A stretch of DNA of 64,000 nt from Harmonia axyridis (Eukaryota > Arthropoda > Insecta > Coleoptera > Coccinellidae): assembly GCF_914767665.1 (NCBI RefSeq), contig NC_059501.1:6202501-6266500 (forward strand). Reading direction: 5' to 3'. Positions 12,845 to 22,655 of the stretch are shown here, one piece after another. Under the pieces are notes generated by a model. The model saw only the letters and a program-made list of their open reading frames with translations, was not told the DNA's origin and did not search any database. The translations under genes were made by a program, and so were the position numbers. Every line of letters starts with the position of its first letter. Position 1 is the stretch's first letter.

Positions 12845-13062
12845 GTAACGAAAGGCATAAATGCATAGCATTTCTACCTTCTTACACTAATTGCATTTGT
12901 TGATTCATAACAAGTAAATCGGTTAGAAATCTGAATAAGTTAGATATTTTATGTCGATTTATCACATTGCCACATTAGGTTGTTTCTCGGCCTGAGCCCA
13001 AGCGACGCACCACTATTATTTTTTTCGAGTATTCATTCAATTATCGTTGCTATTGCCAGTAT
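12845..13062 (+). repeat. direct repeat copy A flanking a hAT relic
   Basis: About 218 bp matching 13845-14060, both carrying GAAARGCATAAATRCATAG at the start, CCTGAGCCCAAGCGACGCA in the middle and CCAGTAT at the end. The hAT relic starts exactly where copy A ends. Confidence 0.85.
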
Positions 13063-13835
13063 GGATTCACGGCTTGACTTGATTTTCAAGCTACTTGGCA
13101 TGAGCTTTACTTCATTTCAAGTCAAGTTAAGTAGCAATTTTATTGTGCAGTGTCACATCAATAAAAAATTATTGAATGAGAAGGAACCTTGCAAAAAACA
13201 CTTTTATTTATTAACCTCATTGTGTGAAAGAACCGAAAATATCAACTTTTCTGAAATAGAAACATAAATCAAATCACTATAAATTATAACAAAATAAAAA
13301 ATAATATAAAAATGAAGTTTCTTAATATTGAGGAACCTCCAGGCTTTGTTTAATTTTATAATTTTCCATCCAGGGTCTAAGACACATGAGGCATCTTACA
13401 GGTTTGTCGCCTAACCTTTTGCGAGTTTTTGTAACTGCAAGAGCAGCTCTGGAAAATTGTCTTTCAACAGGAGCTGAAGATGCTGGTCATTTTGGCCAAG
13501 TCTGGAAATATATTTCTGAAACAACCAAATCTACCAATAGATTCCATAGAAATGTGAGAAAACTACTAATGAAGTCAAACTAGCGAATGCTTCAGTCTCT
13601 CGTCGCTCGAAGAATCCCCATATTTAGTCTAAGCGCGCACGATATTGCAGAAATATTTGCCGTGCGACGCGTGCATATCAAGCTCAAGTAATATCAAGTA
13701 ACTTGAGATCAAGTCAAGCAATAAATATCTAAAATCAAGTCAAGTCCAGCTCAAGTATGTAATTTTTCAAGAGCTTGATTTTCAAGTCGAGTAGTTGGTT
13801 AAAATGTCTAGCCTCTTTGGCTTGAAAAAACCCTA
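13060..13835 (-). mobile_element. hAT relic 1
   Basis: The minus strand encodes the hAT C-terminal dimerisation domain (PVERQFSRAAL, then RLGDKPVRCLMCLRPWMENYKIKQSLEV) in the block 13340-13480. Both ends carry many copies of CTTGACTTGA/TCAAGTCAAG, as subterminal repeats of hAT elements do. Terminal sequences are TATGGATTCACGG at the left and a complement of TAGGGTTTTTTCAAGCC at the right, resembling the CAGGGATTC ends of relic 3. The body of the transposase is deleted. Confidence 0.8.
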
Positions 13836-13844
13836 TTAACAATT

Positions 13845-14060
13845 CATAACGAAAAGCATAAATACATAGCGAATCTACCTTCTTATACTAATTGTATTCA
13901 ATAATTAACAAGCACGCCAGTTCCGAAATCTGAATTAGTTCGATAATTGATATCGATATCACATTGTCACATCAGATCGGTTCTCCGCCTGAGCCCAAGC
14001 GACGCAACACTATTTTTTCTTTCATATATGAATTCAATTTCTGTTACAATTGTCCAGTAT
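13845..14060 (+). repeat. direct repeat copy B flanking a hAT relic
   Basis: Diverged copy of 12845-13062 in the same orientation. The duplication is far longer than the 8-bp target duplication hAT elements make, so it is a separate event. Confidence 0.85.
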
Positions 14061-15185
14061 TCATAAGTTTTATTCATCCACACCTAACATCAATATTGGA
14101 CGATTCAAAGCTCCTGAATAGTTTACTGTTTGCGTCCTACCTGCAACCTTGTGGAAGCATGCATGAATTGAACTCGTGCCCACTAATTGATGAAGGCAAA
14201 GACGGCATCATGCTCAGTATCTGGTGGGACCAGCTTGTATGTATTTGTGTATGTATGTAGTACTGTATAAATAAATACAAACTGCACTGCTACTTCTACG
14301 GATTGACAACCCATTGAAGAAAGCAGAAACTCTTTTTGGGAACTCAATCTCAACAGATACATGCTCCTTCGAGCCGGATTACTGCAATTCAAGGTCCTTC
14401 TAGCCTACTTAAGAAGATCTTCAAGCCACTCCACATCCGAGATATCAAGTCAAGCCATGAATTTCTAATGGTTGCAGAGTATAAGCGATGCAAAACCGCG
14501 TTTTCTCTTGGAAACGTACGTTTCAACCTCCTCCAAGCCCGTCACGTCATAAATCCCGGCCAATTTTTACACCGCGCGCATCCAACACGTCACACCGACC
14601 CATCAGCGTCCACCATCATTATTTATGTTTATTGGGTGTATTCTCGCAAACGTCCGCCGAAACGCGCCGTAGAGAAAGGGGAAGACGGCCGCGACGATCG
14701 GATAATTGCAGCTTAAACTGTGAGAAGCGGCCGAGTAATCGTTTCCTACGATTATCTGGAAACAAAAGGACATTATCGAGGTAATTGCGGCTCTCGAAAA
14801 CGATTGCCATTGTGATACAAATTAACGCCGTGTATGCAGCGCGTTTACGGCCGCGCCGACGATAAATCAGGCGTGGAGTCGGGATGAGGAGGACGAGCCA
14901 GAAGCCGTATAGTCCGTGGGACCTTTACGGCGTCGTTAAAGTTGAGGTTATGATGGGCGATTTTATGGGTGTTGGAAGAGAGCCTCCGATGGGATTCGTG
15001 TTTATCGCGGACAATCGGCGGATAATTGCCATGTGCCTGTCTTTTGTGGCGAAACTTGGGATAACAATGGCCAAAGATGGTATGGAGACCTTTAGGTGAG
15101 ATTGGTTTAACGACGGAATTATGGAATATTGATGGCAACGACTTCACCCTCAGTCGTGGGATTTCACAAGATGCCCAGCTACCTA
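14061..15185. promoter_or_regulatory. candidate regulatory island
   Basis: The unique GC-rich block 14520-15080 has TTTACGGC sites at 14844-14851 and 14924-14931 (posterior Hox/Caudal-type core) and several TAATTGCC/ATAATTGC homeodomain-type cores. No coding family was recognised in the overlapping frames. Function is inferred from location in a Hox gene and from unique composition. Confidence 0.35.
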
Positions 15186-15339
15186 ACAGGCTAATTGAAA
15201 AGTCCCCGGTCTACCTTAGCAAAACACATTTTATTGGCAAAATTCGATTTTATTATTCAATATAGTTGCCTTCGAGGGCGATACAGCGATTATAGCGATC
15301 TTACAACTTTTCGATACCATTTTTGTAGTACGATTTGTC

Positions 15340-15561
15340 TTACGCTTCAAAATAAGCCTCAGTTTCGGTGATTACTTCTTCAATGACGCTAAATTCCTTT
15401 TCAGCGAGCATTCTTTTTAGCTCTGGGAACAGAAAAAAGTCGCTGAGGGCCAGATCTGGCGAATACAGAGGATACAGAAGCAATTCGAAGCGCAATTCAT
15501 GCAATTTTGCCATTGTTTTCATTGATTTGTGACACGGCGCATTGTCTTGATGAAATAGCAC
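15340..15561 (-). pseudogene. mariner transposase C-terminal part
   Basis: Encodes HQDNAPCHKSMKTMAKL, YSPDLALSDFFLFPELKRML and the EEVITETEAYFEA segment. It holds two of the three catalytic aspartates. It is separated by a frameshift from the upstream part at 15519-15827. Confidence 0.88.
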
Positions 15562-15827
15562 ATTTTTGTTTTGAAATGGTTTTTTTTAACTATTTCATCC
15601 TTCAAACGATCCAATAACGCTATATAATAATCGCTGTCGATGGTCTGGCTCTTTTGGGGGTAATCAATGAATATTATACCTTGCGCTTCCCAGAATACTG
15701 ATGCCATAACCTTGACATCTGGCTGTTGTGTTTTTCCTCGCTTTGAATTCTGTTCATCGTGTGCAGTCCACTCGGCTGACAGTCGATTGGACTCCGGAGT
15801 GAAATGATGGAGCCATGTTTCATCCAT
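15519..15827 (-). pseudogene. mariner transposase middle part
   Basis: Starts at MDETWLHHFTPESNR, which carries the first catalytic aspartate, and continues through SAEWTAHDEQNSKRGKTQQ, VMASVFWEAQGIIFIDY and SDYYIALLDRL. The N-terminal DNA-binding part lies at 15830-16320 in broken frames. Confidence 0.88.
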
Positions 15828-16499
15828 ATCGAAGCAAAAATTCAGGTTTATTAAACAGCTTCAAAAACTGTTCAGAATCATTAACACGTTGTTGCTTTTG
15901 ATCGATTATGAGCTCGCGCGACACCCATTTCGCACACAGCTTTCACATGTACAAATATTCGTGAACGATATGATGTACACGTTCAGATGATATCTTCACA
16001 ATGTCTGCTATCTCGATCAATTTCACTTTACGGTCATTCAAAATTATTTTGTGAACTTTTTTATTTTTTCTTCGGTGACAGCCTCTTTTGGGTGTCCACT
16101 GCGTTCGCCGTCTTCGGTGCTCATTTCACTACGTTTAAACATATCATACCGCAATCAATGATGGTTGATGTTCCTGGTGCAGACCCCGGAAACTCTTTAT
16201 CATGCCAACTGTATTTTTTGCCTTCAAAAAGCAATATTTTATCAGCACACAAATTCAAATAACTAAAGTAGCTACACTCACAATGCAATATCTCCCAAAC
16301 TAATGGTCGGACTGCTGTCAAATTTTGACACGTATCGTTTGAAGGTTGGTACTACCTTAAAATAATATGGATTTAATTCTAGCACCGCCATCTGTGCATC
16401 AGACCAGGGTCTTTTCAATTGGCCTAATATGATGTAACAATAAAATGAAAGCATTTATAATAAAAATAGAAACCAACCCAAAATGGGTATTATTCTATA

Positions 16500-16941
16500 A
16501 TAATAATAGATTCATCATCCACTGATTTCTCAGCTCACCTAGAACAGACGATAGATGCGAACCAGCAGCAGCGGCAGCGAGATCCGGCAACGCCGCCCCC
16601 CGCCGGATCGATTACGAAGGGGCGCAGGGCGGTGTGCTGCAGAAGCCCGCCGAACGGCTGCCGGGAGCGTCGTTATCGCCCGGAGATTCCCAATTCCTGG
16701 AAGCCGGGCGACCGTAGGAACAAATCCTCTCGATTCTCGTCTTTCGCAATTTGTACTCAGTCGGCATTACGGCGTGATTGCCGAACGTCGAAGATAACAA
16801 TTCAGCAGGAGACGTTCCGGGCTTTGTGCCCCCCGACTTTTCCGGGGACGGGACCTCGGGTTTTTCGGGAGAGATCCCGGAGGAGGAGCGGCGGGAGGGA
16901 CGCCTTTGTTGGTTATCGCTGTACGAGGATGCCGTTGCTGG
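16500..16941. promoter_or_regulatory. very GC-rich unique island
   Basis: Sequence 16550-16930 is among the most GC-rich of the window and abruptly contrasts with its neighbours. The overlapping frames on both strands are low-complexity and share no family motif. It abuts the 530-bp tandem repeat. It may be a CpG-type regulatory island; that is inference. Confidence 0.3.
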
Positions 16942-18298
16942 GATTGTTGGGTTGTTAGGTTGAGATGGCGAGTTTTCTGGAATCATTGAAGGATCTTCCG
17001 AAACATGTTCGGGAATTATCGACTTGAATATTTTTGATAGGTGGATGAATTTTGAGACAACATTTTTAATTTTTAGTCGATATAAGGAAAAATTAGAGGC
17101 TAGTACTTACACAAAACCAAAAGTGTACATGAATTCAATGAGAAGTTCATTGTATCGATGTATTCAATCATCATTTTCAACCAATGAACAGAAACGTTAT
17201 ACTTTGGGCTATCGCGTTTGCTTCTGATGGACGACAGACGAGAACTTTATTGTGGTACAGCACTTGTAAACATCGTTGAACACTTTACTAACTCAACTTC
17301 TTCATCACCACATCAGTTTTATACCTGGGTTGTAAACATATTGTACACCGTGAATTTCTTCTTCCTTTTCTTATTCTCTAAGTTGTATGCCTGCGCAATG
17401 GTATCATGGTGCCTGCACACTTATTAGGGTAGGGCAAAGATATTCCCTATTGTTTCTTTCTTTGTTGCGATTGTTGGGTTGTTAGGTTGAGAAGGCGAGT
17501 TTTCTGGGATCATTTGAGGATCGTCCAAAACATGTTCGAGAATTATCGAATTGAATATTTTTTGATAGGTGGATGGATTTTGAGACAACATTTTTAGTCG
17601 ATATAAGAGAAAAGTAGCAGCGAGTACTTTCACAAAACCAAAAGTGTACATAAATTCATTGAGAAGTTCATTGTATCGATGTATTCAATCATCATTTTCA
17701 ACCGATGAACAGAAACCTTATCCCTTTGGGGTATCGCGTTATCGTCTGATGGACGACAGACGGTAACTTTATTGTGGTACAGCACTTGTAAACATCCTTG
17801 AACACTCTACTAACTCAACTGGTCATCACCACATCAGTTTTATACCTGGGTTGTAAACATAATATCATATTGTACACCGTGAATTTCTTCTTCCTTTTCT
17901 TATTCTCTAAGTCATAAGCGTGCGCAATGGAATCATGATGCCTGTACACTAATTAGGGTAGGGGAAAGATATTCTCTCTCTATTGTATCTTTCTTTGTTG
18001 AGATTGTTGGGTTGTTAGGTTGAAATGGCGAATTTTCTGGAATCATTAAAGGATCTTCCAAAACATGTTCAGGAATTATCGACTTGAATATTTTTTAATA
18101 GGTGGAGACATTTTCAGTCGATATAAGAGAAAAGAAGAAGAGAATGGGAAGTTCATTGTATCGCCACCTCGTATCTTACTCTAATGAACTCCCCTTTTCC
18201 CAATTTTATACCTGGGTTACAAATATAATATCTTATTGTACACCGTGAATTTCTTCTTTTCTAATTCTCAAAGTTGTATGCCTGCGCAATGGTTTCAT
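16942..18298 (+). repeat. tandem repeat, about 530-bp unit, 2.6 copies
   Basis: Units begin with GATTGTTGGGTTGTTAGGTT at 16942, 17469 and 18002. Shared internal marks include TTCATTGTATCGATG, TTTATACCTGGGTT and GTACACCGTGAATTTCTTCT. Units 1 and 2 span 527 and 533 bp. Unit 3 has an internal deletion of over 200 bp and runs directly into a hAT relic. No protein is encoded consistently across the units. Confidence 0.9.
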
Positions 18299-18880
18299 CA
18301 TTTAGTAGTTTTCTCACATTTCTAGGCAATCTATCGGTAAATTTTGGTAGTTTCAGAAATATCTTTCCAAACTTGGCCAAATGACGAGGATTTTTCATCA
18401 ATGCTGGCATCTTCAGCTCCTGTTGAAAGACAATTTTCCAGAGCTGCTCTTACAGTGACAAAAACCCGCAATAGGTTAGGCGACAGATCTATAAGATGCC
18501 TCATGTGTCTTAGATCCTGGATGGAAAATTATGAAATCAAACAAAGCCTGGAGGTTTATCAATATTAATAAACAGTCTTTTTTCATTTCGTTTTGATTTA
18601 TAGTGATTAAATTTATGTTTCTATTTCAAAGTTGATATTTTCGGTTCTTTTATACAATAATTTTAATGAATAAAAGTATTTTTTGCAATGTTTCTTCTGA
18701 TTTCATCATTTTTTTCATTGATGTGACACTAAAAAATAACACTGCTAAAAATAAAGTAGCTTGATATGATTCAAGTACTTGATAAATATCTAAATACTTG
18801 ACTTGAGATTGAAAAAATATTACTTGACTTGAGCTTGACTTGAAATCAAGTCAAGTAGTTTGAAAATCAACCTATTCATG
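18299..18880 (+). mobile_element. hAT relic 2
   Basis: The plus frame 18344-18568 encodes SEISFQTWPNDEDFSSMLAS, then APVERQFSRAALTVTKTR, RLGDRSIRCLMCLRSWMENYEIKQSLEV, the hAT dimerisation domain in one frame. The right part (18760-18870) carries the CTTGACTTGA subterminal repeats. The left part is truncated at the tandem repeat boundary. Confidence 0.82.
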
Positions 18881-19380
18881 ATGAACCCAAACGCTAAAGT
18901 TCGGGAGGACACCAGCCCCCCACCCAAAGAGGAAGCACGAAGCTCTAACTTCCCGCGAACGGCGAATTCTGCGAAAACAGGAAATTAAGAAAACTCCGGC
19001 ACCCTCACAATGCAGTAAATTCTCTCTCCTAACGGCCGCCGTTACCGGCGAGGAATATCTGGCGAAAATAAATTGAAAAATATAAATTTCCGAACTTTTA
19101 CTGGAGGCCGCTGGCACGGTATCGGAATCACTAATGTCGAATACCAACCCCCACCTCCTCACATCGAGGGTCAATAATTTTTCTTCCCCCTTTATGGCGA
19201 GTCAAGAGTTATACAGCGTTGCCAATTTTCTAGGATTTTTTCTTCTCTCGCCTACTCCCCTAGAGAATCCAAATGATTATAAATGACACATATTAGGCAA
19301 AAGTTGAAACCGACTATGTTCTTTTGGAAAATATCATCAGATGTATTCACTTAGAATGGGTTACAAAATTCATTCAAATA
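18881..19380. other. non-coding between elements
   Basis: Contains one TTTATGGC (19191-19198) and GC-rich unique sequence at 18890-19170; nothing else recognised. Confidence 0.35.
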
Positions 19381-20320
19381 ACGGGTGTTTTTTTTCGAGG
19401 TATATAACTTTAAGTTGGCATTACTATTCAAGATGGCGACCAATTTAACAGCTGTCAAGTGATTTATTCTCAGTTTGGTTTGGCAATTCACATGAATAGA
19501 CTCACGCCTGAACTACGCTTGCAAATAGTGCAATTTTATTTCGAAAATAATGGTTCACTGCGGAATACGTATCGCGCACTAGGTCCATTTTATTTTGTTA
19601 AGCGATGAAGCGCACTTCTGGTTGACTGGCTACGTCAACAAACAAAACTGTCGCATTTGGAGTGAAGCTAATCCTCAAGTGTATGTCGAAACACCGTTAC
19701 ATCCAGAAACACTTACTGTTTGGTGCGCTTTATGGGCTGGTGGAATCATTGGTCCGTACTTCTTCAAAAACGATGATGGCCAGAACGTTACAGTCAATGG
19801 TGATTGGTATAGAGCCATGATTACTAACTTTTTTATTCCTGAATTGAACAACCATGATGTCCAGGAGCAGTGGTTCCAACAAGACGGCGCAACATGTCAC
19901 ACAGCTCGTGCCACAATCGATTTATTGAAAGACACGTTTGGTGACCGCCTAATTTCACGTTTTGGACCTGCGAATTGGCCTCCAAGATCTTGTGATTTAA
20001 CACCGATAGACTACTTTCTGTGGGGCTATGTGAAGTCATTGGTCTATGCGGATAAGCCAGAAACCCTTGACCATTTGGAAGACAACATTCGCCGTGTTAT
20101 TGCCGATATACGGCCACAAATGTTGGAAAAAGTCATCGAAAATTGGACGTCCAGATTGGACTACATCCGAGCCAGACATGGCGGTCATATGCCGGAAATC
20201 ATATTTAAAATGTAATGCCACATGATTATCTTGCAGATGAATAAAATTCATGTCAATCGAATAATCCATAGTTGTTTTATTGCAATTTAAAGTTCTATAG
20301 CTCTAAAAAAACACCCTTCA
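19381..20320 (+). mobile_element. DD41D (rosa-like) mariner, complete ends, internal deletion
   Basis: 940 bp flanked by TA on both sides (19379-19380 and 20321-20322), with ends ACGGGTGTTTTTTTTCGAGG and a complement of GGGTGTTTTTTTAGAGC. It begins with ATG at 19492 (MNRLTPELRLQIVQ, ... NTYRAL), then loses the rest of the DNA-binding region at CCATTTTAT. The frame then changes and the catalytic core continues as SDEAHF, WFQQDGATCHTA and CDLTPIDYFLWG. The spacing between the last two aspartates (QQD and PID) is 41 residues. Both ends and the 3' coding region look young; it is probably a non-autonomous derivative that needs transposase supplied in trans. Confidence 0.93.
19595..20215 (+). pseudogene. 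DD41D transposase catalytic region
   Basis: 206 codons without a stop: catalytic DDD (SDEAHF, QQDGATCH, LTPIDYF) and the complete C-terminus through RPQMLEKVIENW to MPEIIFKM. It lacks its N-terminal helix-turn-helix pair because of the shared deletion, so it cannot be a normal transposase. The long open frame suggests recent mobilisation rather than long decay. Confidence 0.88.
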
Positions 20321-20322
20321 TA

Positions 20323-21423
20323 ACTTCATGAAATAATGAAGGTATTTATCATTATTTTCTGATATATTATATTACATTGCAAATGAATTTGAAACATTAA
20401 CTAATCACTGGTCAAGAATCAAAAGAAGAAAATACATTAATTCGACCAGGAACGAACTTCTTCAATAAGACACATCGAATGGCTACACAGGAACGAATTG
20501 AGTCTAAATCTCGAAAACGCAGTGGAGCGGAACAACCCTATGCTGTTTTTAAGAATAGAAGTTGAAATATGAAGAGGCCAGCAAACTGAGCCGAATTGTC
20601 GCCCCTCAAATAGAGACGCCAGAGATGGCACTGTTTCACCCAAACGCCGGCGCTGCTCATCAATCTTCTTTCTAACCAGTGAACCAGACGTTCTCTTTCT
20701 TTCCTCCGTTCACTATATTCCAACTACGTCCAATCGAACCCATATCGGTACAGATGGCAGATACGGAAGACCCATCGCAACTCACATCACGATCAAGGAC
20801 GTATCGTCGTACGACCGCGTCGTAAACCTAATGGACGGCATGTCCGTAAGAGGCCGATTAAAGTCATTAGCGTTTTCCTTAAACGCGCGACACGAATTCG
20901 CCTGAAATACGCCGCGAGATCGCCAGGTTCTAATGGATAGTTATCGTGAAAAATTACCCCGGTTAAAATGTCAGCTGTATGCGCGCAAATAACGGGCCTA
21001 CTTTGCGTCCCGGCAATTCCCCGATAATGGCCTGATCGTTATTTAGCGCGTCGTTCCAGCGTGAGTTACAATAATGCAAAGTGATAATTTGTCTTTGGGA
21101 TGGCGGCGCGGACGCGGAGGATGGAATCTATGGAGGCCGTGGTAATTGCGTTGCGGCGTTGCCGGATTTCTACTAATTTTAGTTTGAAAGCGCATTGAAT
21201 CACTGAAAAACCAAATTATTCATCGTACATATTGAAGAATGGCAACCATCAACTTCATTTCATTGATACAATATGTTGATTGTGTTGCGGTGTTGCCGGA
21301 TTGATATTTATTTTACTTTGAAAGCAATGGGTCACTTAAACCAAATTGTTAATTCTGTTGAAAGAAAGCAATAATCAACTTTATTGTTAATTATGTTGCG
21401 CGGTTGACGGATTTATTCTATTA
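20323..21423. promoter_or_regulatory. candidate regulatory island
   Basis: Unique block 20730-21170 with many homeodomain-type cores (TCATTAGCG, GTTATTTAGC, AATGGCCTGATCGTTA) and CG-rich words, with no transposon homology. The short block 21230-21400 holds two copies of a motif like AATCAACTTYATT. Confidence 0.35.
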
Positions 21424-22653
21424 GGAGTAGAACTTTGCATTCGCCGTTTTGCAATAAATGGCTGTAGCGGTAACTGGTAGTCGTAATAAATAGATCCTAG
21501 TTGTCATACAATAAGTTTAGGTATTTGTGAACATAACGCCATTGAAATATTAGTCGGTTTGTGTCTGCATCATAAAGTTATTCTCGATTGAACATGTCAG
21601 CTTATGAGCCAAATTCTCGTCATTTGCGGGAGTTTTTAATTTTCTGCTATAATATAATGAAATCTGCGGCTGAGGCTTATCAATGCTCGCAAATACCTAT
21701 TGTGAGACCGCTATTAGTGAAAGAACCTGCCGAGAGTGGTTTCAACGCTTCAAAAACGATGATTTTGACGTCGAAGAGGTGGAAGAGAGAAGGTTTTCGA
21801 AGATGCAGAATTGGAGGCATTTCTTGATCAAGACTCGTGTCAAACGCAACAAGAATTGGCAGGATTATTGGGAGTGAAGCAACAAGCCATTTCAAAACAC
21901 CTGAAAGTCATGGGAATGGTTCAGAAACAAGGAAATTGGGTGCCGTACGAGTTGAAGCCGAGAGATGTTGAACGGCGTTTGTTTGATCGTGAAAATCTGC
22001 TTGCAAGGCAAAGACGGAAAGGAATTTTTGCATCACATTGTGACTGGAGACGAAAAATGGGTTTATTACGATAATCCGAAGCGCAAAAAACCAAGAGGAT
22101 ATCTCGGCCATGCTTTCACGTCGAAGGCCAAACCGAATATTTAAGGTTCCGAGGCCATGCTCAGTATTTGGTCGTTGTTAAAACCAACTGAAACAATCAC
22201 AGGCGATCGTTATCGAACGCAATCAAGGCGTTTGAGCCCAGTATTAAACGCCGCAAACGGCCGCAATACAACGAGAGACATCATGACAATGCTCGACCTA
22301 ATGTTGCGAAAGTGGTCTTGACATACTTGGAAACGTTGAAATGGAAAGTCCTATCCCACCCGTCGTTTACTCCAGACGTTGCTCCTTCGGACTATCACTT
22401 ATTTCGATCAATGGCACACGGCCTGGCTGATCAGCATTTCAGGTGTTGTGAAGAAGTAAAAAATTTGATCGATTCATGGATCGCTTCAGAAGATGACCAG
22501 TTTTTTTAACGCGGGATTCGTACGCTGACGGAAAATTGGGAGAAAGTAGTGGCCAGCGATGGACAATACTTTGAACCATAAATGTATAACCCGCTTTCGC
22601 AATAAAGATTTGAATTTCCGAAAAAAAAAACGGCGGAAGCAATGTTGTACGCC
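21424..22653 (+). mobile_element. DD34D mariner (mauritiana/cecropia-type), complete ends, dead
   Basis: About 1230 bp between TA dinucleotides (21422-21423 and 22654-22655). Ends read GGAGTAGAACTTTGCATTCG and, on the complement, GGCGTACAACATTGCTTCCG, both continuing into CCGTTTT. From ATG 21594 broken frames give SAYEPNSRHLREF, ISERTCREWFQRFKN, then LDQDSCQTQQELAGLLGV, IQKQ-type VQKQGNWVPYELKPRDVERR, GDEKWVYYDNPKRKK, HDNARPNVAKVV and PSDYHLFRSM. The spacing HDN to PSD is 34. Numerous frameshifts. It is related to the copies at 31.0-31.8 and 44.4-45.3 kb. Confidence 0.9.
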
Positions 22654-22655
22654 TA

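Larger units (their letters stand above)
15186..16427 (-). mobile_element. irritans-subfamily mariner, nearly full length
   Basis: 1242 bp flanked by TA (15184-15185 and 16428-16429). Terminal inverted repeats read ACAGGCTAATTGAAAAGTCC at the left and TTAGGCCAATTGAAAAGACC at the right, both continuing to GGTCT. The minus-strand transposase has ITR-proximal GSAPGTSTIID, MSTEDGERSGHPKEAVTEE, then KLIEIADIVKISSERVHHI, MDETWLHHFTPESNR, MLFHQDNAPCHKSMKTMAKLHEL and PLYSPDLALSDFFLF, ending in EAYFEA. The Asp-to-Asp spacing of 34 fits DD34D (Himar1-like). Several frameshifts and stops inactivate it. Confidence 0.92.

Noticed and set aside
16555..16986. Overlapping open frames on both strands in the GC-rich island
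   Set aside because: Low-complexity Arg/Pro/Ser-rich translations in several frames at once, typical of GC-rich DNA, with no splice or family support.
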